Below, piece after piece: positions 41,620-46,276 of a stretch of 46,276 nucleotides of DNA. Each line of letters starts with the position of its first letter. Position 1 is the first letter of the stretch. Source of the stretch: Pseudomonas sp. A-1. Lineage in GTDB: Bacteria > Pseudomonadota > Gammaproteobacteria > Pseudomonadales > Pseudomonadaceae. Under the pieces are notes generated by a model, which saw only the letters and a program-made list of their open reading frames with translations, was not told where the DNA came from and did not search any database. Where the stretch lies: contig NZ_SSTC01000032.1 of assembly GCF_004801855.1 (NCBI RefSeq), positions 1-46,276 on the forward strand, given 5' to 3'. Made by a program: the position numbers and the translations under genes.

Positions 41620-42081
41620 TCACTCCTGTTGTGCCATTGGGCCTGCAAGCAGCTCGTCCAGCAGGCGACGCAGCTCGGCTTCCTCACGCTCGCGAAAACC
41701 GTCATCGCACCAGACGAGGCGCCCTATTTCAGGCCAGCAGGTGGTCAGGTCGTCCAGGGCAATCCAGGGAGAGCCTGGCCGATGAAGTACCAACCAGTGC
41801 AGCGCTTCGCGCTGCCGGGCTCCGAATCGCTCGTCGTCGAAAAGGTGCAGCGTTGCGCCAATCACCCGTAGACGCAGGTCATGCGGGAACGGCTCACGCA
41901 ACTGCTCGAGGTCGCGCTTGAGCCGCCAGGTACTGCTGATCACAACCTCGACGTGTGGGTAGTCGCGCAGTACCGCCGCGAACCGCGGCAGGTAACAAAA
42001 CGGGCGGGATTCCTCCGGAGACAATTCCGGACGGGTGAACAGTGGGTGGAGCACGCCGTCGAAGTCGAGAAATAGGATCAT
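41620..42081 (-). CDS. HAD-family phosphatase (RNA-repair associated type)
   Basis: This 153-residue protein is a minimal HAD phosphatase. MILFLDFDGVLHPLF at the start carries the D-x-D nucleophile pair, VEVVISSTWRLKRD near residue 45 carries motif II (S/T), and SPWIALDDL near 103 carries the acidic motif. It resembles the HAD domain found in Swiss Army Knife RNA repair proteins, which remove phosphates from nucleic acid ends. It is co-directional with a nucleotidyltransferase and a metallophosphoesterase. Confidence 0.8.
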   Translation of the reverse strand: MILFLDFDGVLHPLFTRPELSPEESRPFCYLPRFAAVLRDYPHVEVVISSTWRLKRDLEQLREPFPHDLRLRVIGATLHLFDDERFGARQREALHWLVLHRPGSPWIALDDLTTCWPEIGRLVWCDDGFREREEAELRRLLDELLAGPMAQQE

Positions 42082-42085
42082 GATC

Positions 42086-42310
42086 TCAGTCCCTCCGGTG
42101 CCCGCGACGCCCCAGGATCAGCAGTGCCTGCCGGCCAGCGCCGTGCGACTCGTCGAATTCGCCGTCCCAATCATCAGCTGCCTCGTTCCGCTCAACCACG
42201 CGGATCTCCAGCGCGTGGATCGAATCGAAGCCCGTCTCGTATCCCTCGACCATCACGTCAAGGTCGGGCGAAAGGCGTTGCAGCAGCTCGATCAGTTCGG
42301 AAACCGTCAT
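42086..42310 (-). CDS. Small 74-residue protein of the processing operon
   Basis: The protein reads MTVSELIELLQRLSPDLDVMV at the start, then EGYETGFDSIHALEIRVVE. It resembles small hypothetical proteins of islands and phages that begin with this helix-strand pattern, with no known function. GGAGG precedes the ATG by six bases, and the ATG overlaps the nucleotidyltransferase stop (ATGA). Confidence 0.7.
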   Translation of the reverse strand: MTVSELIELLQRLSPDLDVMVEGYETGFDSIHALEIRVVERNEAADDWDGEFDESHGAGRQALLILGRRGHRRD

Positions 42311-43044
42311 GGCGTGCCTCCGTTGCCCTGCTCGGTCTGCACCGGAATGCCTTCCGCTGCGATGGTGTGCAGCAAGGCGGGATTCGAGTAGTTCTCCGGA
42401 TGCTTCCATTCGTCGAGCCAGATCGGCAACGGCGAGATGAGGATGCCGGTTTCGAGCAGGACATCGAAGGCGACATCGGCCATGGCCAGCTTGGCGGACA
42501 GGAAGTGTTGATGCTCGCCAGGCAGGATCACGGCTAGGTCAGCATCACTATCGGGTCGATGGGTGCCGCGTGCGCGGCTGCCGTACAGCAGCGCTCCCGC
42601 GATGTCGTAGCGGTCTGCGATCAGGCTCAGGAAGCGGCGGGCTGCCGCTTCGGTCTCCCTGTCGAGCAGGCCTCTCGCCTGCCCAAGCGGAAACGGCGGG
42701 CAGGTACGCCAATCTCGATGTACTGGGCAGCGGGTGCGGTGCCAGCCGGCCGGGCGGCCGTCCATCAATCCCTCGAAGACCAGCTCGCCGGGTAGGCCGC
42801 ACAGCTCGCAGACATGCAGCGACGCCTCGCGAATCTCGGCCAGGCGCATGCGCTGGGCGTCGCTGCCACTGGTCGTGTCGATGACCAAGGCGCCAGCGTC
42901 CTCGCGGACAGCCATAATTTTCAGATCGCTCAAATCGGCCAACGCTGCGCGCACCAGCGATAGCCAACCTCGACCGGCCAACAGGCGCACGTTAGCGACC
43001 AGGTTCGCCCCGGGCAGATCTGTCGCCGTGATCAGAAACGACAT
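42307..43044 (-). CDS. MNT-type nucleotidyltransferase with zinc-binding insert
   Basis: This 245-residue protein has a nucleotidyltransferase active site ALLYGSRARGTHRPDSDADLAVIL near residues 154-177 (GS-x4-G and DSD). The N-terminal half has a likely zinc site, CELCGLPGE near residue 79 and TRCPVHRD near 103. Minimal nucleotidyltransferases often act with a HEPN partner to modify RNA or proteins, but no HEPN gene is seen here. It is coupled on both sides: one-base overlap with the membrane protein's stop and ATGA with the 74-residue gene. Confidence 0.82.
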   Translation of the reverse strand: MSFLITATDLPGANLVANVRLLAGRGWLSLVRAALADLSDLKIMAVREDAGALVIDTTSGSDAQRMRLAEIREASLHVCELCGLPGELVFEGLMDGRPAGWHRTRCPVHRDWRTCPPFPLGQARGLLDRETEAAARRFLSLIADRYDIAGALLYGSRARGTHRPDSDADLAVILPGEHQHFLSAKLAMADVAFDVLLETGILISPLPIWLDEWKHPENYSNPALLHTIAAEGIPVQTEQGNGGTP

Positions 43045-43466
43045 CAGAAGCCCCTCCCCTCCATTTGGGTCGAGCTTGGCTTCAGCTCACGCACCAGTTC
43101 TCGGGTGCTGCCGATGCCGGCGTACAGCACTACGAAAATCAGCACTAGGGCGAGCCAGGCTGTTCCGAAGTGGCCATTGCCAATAGCCTCAGCCACCAGA
43201 TAGGCGGCTACGCCGGTCAGGATCGTCGTCAGCAACCCCGCCGAGCGCTTGCGATAAATAGATCGCCACCAGGCTGTCACGGTCAGTAGCGCAGAGCTCA
43301 GGACGGCCAGCACCAAGGTGACCGCGTAGAACTTACCGACCAGATCCGGCGCGTACTGGATCGGGATCGCCGTCGAGGCAATCGCGATGTAGCCCATCAG
43401 CAATGGGTGGGTAGAGAGCCCAGCGAGGAGGCCGGCCCCAAACCAGAAGGCTTTCAGTAGTTGCAT
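43044..43466 (-). CDS. Four-helix membrane protein
   Basis: This 140-residue protein has four predicted membrane segments: FWFGAGLLAGLSTHPLLMGY, FYAVTLVLAVLSSALLTVTA, LLTTILTGVAAYLVAEAIG and TAWLALVLIFVVLYAGIG. Basic residues lie between helices two and three (WRSIYRKRSAG). No family recognised. Its start overlaps the exonuclease gene's end by 13 bases, and its stop overlaps the nucleotidyltransferase start by one base. It could anchor the operon's enzymes to the membrane. Confidence 0.8.
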   Translation of the reverse strand: MQLLKAFWFGAGLLAGLSTHPLLMGYIAIASTAIPIQYAPDLVGKFYAVTLVLAVLSSALLTVTAWWRSIYRKRSAGLLTTILTGVAAYLVAEAIGNGHFGTAWLALVLIFVVLYAGIGSTRELVRELKPSSTQMEGRGF

Positions 43467-44275
43467 GGTGGCTGCTCCATAGCCGGCCCGCCGATCGCCA
43501 GGCTCTGGAGCACCTCAAGCACCTTAGCCAGTTGGTCGTCGTTTTGCAGCATGACCGCCGGGCGCCGACCAGCCAGATCGGGATTGTCCTCGCGCATCCA
43601 GGCCTGCGCAGCTTCGAGGCCCAGATGCTCGGCTGCAGCAGCCTGGGCAATGGCGTAGCGACGCATCACGCGGCACAGGGCGGCCAGGTTTAGCGCATCG
43701 CCTGGCGCTCGATGGGCTCTCGCTCGCTGCACAACACCCAGACGCTTCAGGGCATCCGTCTGGCCGGTTCCGCCTCGCTCCCCACGCATGGCCTGAAATG
43801 TGGCCTTCAGATCGAAATAGCGATCAGCCGGCAGCGGATTGGCGATGCCGCTGCGTGTTGCGTTCTGCTCCAGCTGCTTGAGGTCGGACACCCCCCAACT
43901 TCCCCAACACCACCCGCCGGGCAACGTGTCGAGCTGAGCGACGAAATTGGTCAGCGCAGTGCTGGCTTCGAGGTAGCTCACCCCCGCATTGACCTCGGCC
44001 TGGCTGATACCCGTGTAATCCAGACAGAACCGCGTCAGAGTCGGGTTGAGTAGCGGGCGAACTACCGTCGAGAAACTGGCAATCGGATCTTCCTGATCGC
44101 TTTCGAGATCAATCACGACCACGCCGATCTCGATGATCTCGCGATTGTCATCGGTAATCAGCGGCTCATCGGCAGCAGGTTGATCTCCACTGGTAGTCGC
44201 CTCGATATCCACTAAAACCATATGACGTGCCGCAGGGGACAGGACCGCAGTCCAGTCGAGTTTAAGCCGAGCCAT
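43454..44275 (-). CDS. DEDDh-family 3'-5' exonuclease
   Basis: This 273-residue protein is an exonuclease of the ERI-1/KapD type. MVLVDIEATT near residue 19 supplies the D-x-E pair, FSTVVRPLLNP then LDYTGIS near 80-90 is the family's typical stretch, WGSWGVSDLKQLEQ near 123 supplies the third acidic residue, and RAHRAPGDALNLA near 185 supplies the H and D. It likely degrades single-stranded RNA or DNA from the 3' end. It is the first gene of the seven-gene operon. The upstream region starts at 44276. Confidence 0.88.
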   Translation of the reverse strand: MARLKLDWTAVLSPAARHMVLVDIEATTSGDQPAADEPLITDDNREIIEIGVVVIDLESDQEDPIASFSTVVRPLLNPTLTRFCLDYTGISQAEVNAGVSYLEASTALTNFVAQLDTLPGGWCWGSWGVSDLKQLEQNATRSGIANPLPADRYFDLKATFQAMRGERGGTGQTDALKRLGVVQRARAHRAPGDALNLAALCRVMRRYAIAQAAAAEHLGLEAAQAWMREDNPDLAGRRPAVMLQNDDQLAKVLEVLQSLAIGGPAMEQPPCNY

Positions 44276-44925
44276 TCATCAAACTCCCAACTCAGTTCGT
44301 CAAGGTACTGCTGCAATATCAGGTCAATACCCAGACTGTTCGATTACGAGTGACGACCGATGGACCTGCTCAATCCCTCGCCGGAAGGCATCCTCACCGG
44401 GGCTGATGGAAAACATCAGCCCCGGTGAGGAATGGCAGGGTATTCAAGAGCACGGCGTCAAGGGCCCGAGTCCTCACCTTCGGCTGCGGGCCGCGCCAGA
44501 CCCTCGACCCCGACCTCAACACTCACCAGCAGGGATATGACGTTCGAACCACAGATTGGCGATCCTATCCTCGGCTTGTTGAATCTCTTCGCAAAATGCC
44601 TCGCGAATTTGGTTCAACAACTGATCGTAGCCAGCCAAAGGATCATCACCAACCCGCCGCTGACGATCATCCTCACTCAACTCTGAAAGCCCAGCCCCAG
44701 CCTCTTACGGAAACCCAATCCCAGAGTAAAAATTGAATTCGTAGTGTTCACCTGTTGTGGTGATGATATATGGAACGACAGCCCCACAACTGAAACCAAT
44801 ATCAATCTTTACATAGGGAACCGCGTTCGACTAATCCACATCGTGAAAAGCACAAGATCTCAGCTCGATTCCTTCCATGACATCCCCCACAAGATCACCC
44901 TATCGGAACACCTGTTCCCAGGCAG
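44276..44925. other. 650-bp region without a supported gene
   Basis: It contains the long hairpin at 44391-44431 and scattered minus-strand frames. One, roughly 44540-44720, encodes a helical stretch (AGYDQLLNQIREAFCEE) preceded by a stop. Another ends EHYEFNFYSGIGFP. These look like remains of one or two broken genes. The promoter of the exonuclease operon is presumably near 44280-44390. Confidence 0.5.
44391..44431. repeat. Very long perfect hairpin, 18-bp arms
   Basis: The arms begin TCCTCACCGGGGCTGATG (44391-44408) and end with its exact reverse complement (44414-44431), around the loop GAAAA. Neither side is followed by a T-run. It lies 115 bp upstream of the exonuclease operon. Possible roles are a bidirectional terminator, a recombination or transfer structure, or a protein-binding hairpin. 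Confidence 0.85.
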
Positions 44926-45483
44926 TCAAAACCCTGACAGACCCATAACCCAGTTACGCACCGAAAAATCGAACACAATCACAAAAATGGTCATTACTGC
45001 AAAGTTCAGTACGAGAGGTACACCGTAGCGCGGCCACCACGACAAGCCGTGCCTAATCTCATCCAGCATTGCTGACTGCCGCTGCAAGGCTTCAAGCCGC
45101 CGAGACAGCTGACTCAGCTCTTCTCCCTGTGCACGCAAGAGGGACTTCAACTCACCTCTCGCCACATCGGCAGCCTCGACCTGGTTTATCAGGCTTACCA
45201 GCCGAGAGGACAGCACATCGACATCCGAACCGATCATCCTCATTCGCTGCACGCTCAGGCCAACCGCGCCATCGTCACGCATGAGCTCGTGAAGCATTCC
45301 ACGGGTAGAGTCTTGGATCAGCGTGACCAGATTCAGTAACCCTGGCTCGTCAGGACTCGCACGCTGGGGGTCTCCTACCAGGATTTCAATGAGTTTCTCG
45401 GTACGAGTCATGAGCTCATGCACATCCCCCAGGAGAAACTCATAGAAAACCGCAGCGCGTGCTCGCTGATCCATTTTGCTCAC
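44926..45483 (-). CDS. Coiled-coil protein with C-terminal membrane helix
   Basis: This 185-residue protein has a helical and coiled-coil body (LKSLLRAQGEELSQLSRRLEAL near residue 115) and one membrane segment near the end (VPLVLNFAVMTIFVIVFDF). It is coupled by ATGA to the StbB-like ATPase gene upstream. In plasmids StbB is often followed by a small protein gene of the stability operon, so this may be its partner. I do not recognise the family. Confidence 0.65.
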   Translation of the reverse strand: MSKMDQRARAAVFYEFLLGDVHELMTRTEKLIEILVGDPQRASPDEPGLLNLVTLIQDSTRGMLHELMRDDGAVGLSVQRMRMIGSDVDVLSSRLVSLINQVEAADVARGELKSLLRAQGEELSQLSRRLEALQRQSAMLDEIRHGLSWWPRYGVPLVLNFAVMTIFVIVFDFSVRNWVMGLSGF

Positions 45484-46193
45484 TCCATGATCAATGCAAA
45501 AACGCGATCCAGGTTACGGTTGGCGGCTCTTGCCAGAGCCTGGATAACCAGCATGTCGCCCACATGAGCATAACGCTTCGGATCATCCTCACGACGCATG
45601 CTGCGCAGTTCTGCACGATAGTCATGCTGGTCTGCCAAGGCGGCCGCCATCGTCAACCTCTTCGCCGCCAACATGTCATAGACTTCGTTCTCGAAGACGG
45701 CAAGCTGAGGGCTCGCCATACAAAGTCTCTCCTTTTGGCTGAAGGAAACCAGTGGTGCGAACTGCTCCTCAACATCATCGCCAGCTCTATTGAAAACGAT
45801 GCGGATCCGATCCTGTGAGACACCCAATCCGGCCAGAGTACGCACGGCTCTGATCGCCTCCTTGAACTCTCTCGTTCCAGCCAAAACCGGAATCACAAAG
45901 CGATCAATCTCAGCCTGAACACCATCAAACTTGACAAGCCCATTCATAAACTCTTCGGCATTCGATGCTCCGACATCGATAATCGCGCCATCCGCGGCCA
46001 ACAGCTGCTTATAAAGGGTCGAAAATCGCTCACCATCAATCTTCTCTACATCAACCCCAAGGGATCCCGCGGTCTCATTGACCGTTTCTACCGCAAAGAA
46101 GCTGGCACCCGGCATCCGTGGGGAGCAGCCATGTGCCGCGATCGTTGATTTTCCATTGCTACCCGCAAGGCTAAAGAGACACAAGTTCGCCAT
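45480..46193 (-). CDS. StbB-like plasmid stability ATPase
   Basis: This 237-residue protein begins MANLCLFSLAGSNGKSTIAAHGC, where GSNGKST is the P-loop, followed by SPRMPGASFFAVETVNET. This agrees with the StbB pattern of a GNVGKST-type loop, then PR and E-S/T-x-N. A second stretch, GAIIDVGASNAEEFMNGL, resembles the Walker B region. StbB proteins help plasmids or ICEs to be inherited or transferred. ATG at 46193 is chosen because it puts the P-loop at the usual place. The frame is also open to ATG 46253. The start region is close to the window edge. Confidence 0.68.
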   Translation of the reverse strand: MANLCLFSLAGSNGKSTIAAHGCSPRMPGASFFAVETVNETAGSLGVDVEKIDGERFSTLYKQLLAADGAIIDVGASNAEEFMNGLVKFDGVQAEIDRFVIPVLAGTREFKEAIRAVRTLAGLGVSQDRIRIVFNRAGDDVEEQFAPLVSFSQKERLCMASPQLAVFENEVYDMLAAKRLTMAAALADQHDYRAELRSMRREDDPKRYAHVGDMLVIQALARAANRNLDRVFALIME

Positions 46194-46276
46194 ACACCCG
46201 GCGGCGGCAAAAACTGAGTGCAACACCTGACCTTTCCGGTACGGTGTTGCCATGTCTTACCACGAACTCAGCATTG

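Noticed and set aside
44425-44736. Plus-strand 103-codon frame in the gene-poor region
   Set aside because: It has no ribosome binding site and low-complexity ends (Gln-rich), and it overlaps remains of minus-strand frames.

Overview
This window looks like a mobile defence island from a GC-rich gammaproteobacterium, most likely Pseudomonas in the broad sense. The supporting signs are GC-rich codon use, AGGAG-type ribosome binding sites, Pseudomonas-style extragenic palindromes (20.2-20.45 kb), and, at the right end, a gene pair resembling plasmid or ICE stability genes (an StbB-like ATPase). Base composition is mosaic, with AT-rich stretches inside otherwise GC-rich genes. No rRNA, tRNA, CRISPR array or insertion sequence was found.

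Layout. (A) 66-924: a frameshifted, AT-rich gene, probably DUF6387-like. (B) 962-25305, minus strand: a type I BREX locus in the order brxA, brxB, brxC, pglX, cargo, pglZ, brxL. The roughly 11.5 kb of cargo between pglX and pglZ holds four modules: a SMI1/KNR4 protein with a membrane HNH nuclease and a membrane coiled-coil protein; a C2H2 zinc-finger protein with a coiled-coil protein and a zinc-tailed Hsp70; a BrxU/GmrSD-like DUF262-DUF1524 nuclease; and an AbiE-like regulator/nucleotidyltransferase pair. (C) 25389-26626: a prokaryotic viperin translationally coupled to a HicA-like small protein, directly upstream of brxA. (D) 26809-30663: a 906-aa ankyrin-repeat protein and an ADP-ribosylglycohydrolase, separated by a strong terminator. 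(E) 30836-39822: two tail-to-tail operons. One carries a 745-aa coiled-coil protein and a WYL regulator. The other carries a helicase/PD-(D/E)XK nuclease fusion and a protein whose C-terminal half resembles an Argonaute MID-PIWI architecture. (F) 40366-44275: a tightly overlapping seven-gene minus-strand operon with a DEDD exonuclease, membrane protein, MNT-type nucleotidyltransferase, small protein, HAD phosphatase, unknown protein and metallophosphoesterase. (G) 44926-46193: the StbB-like ATPase and a membrane coiled-coil partner.

The most interesting structural signal is an inverted repeat, GCGAC-N7-GTCGC. It occurs twice in the divergent promoter region of the WYL operon, once upstream of the helicase operon and once upstream of brxA. 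I infer that the WYL protein may control its own operon, the helicase/PIWI-like operon and BREX through a shared operator. The best candidates for undescribed systems are the helicase-nuclease/PIWI-like/WYL cluster, the zinc-finger/Hsp70 trio and the SMI1/HNH/coiled-coil membrane trio.
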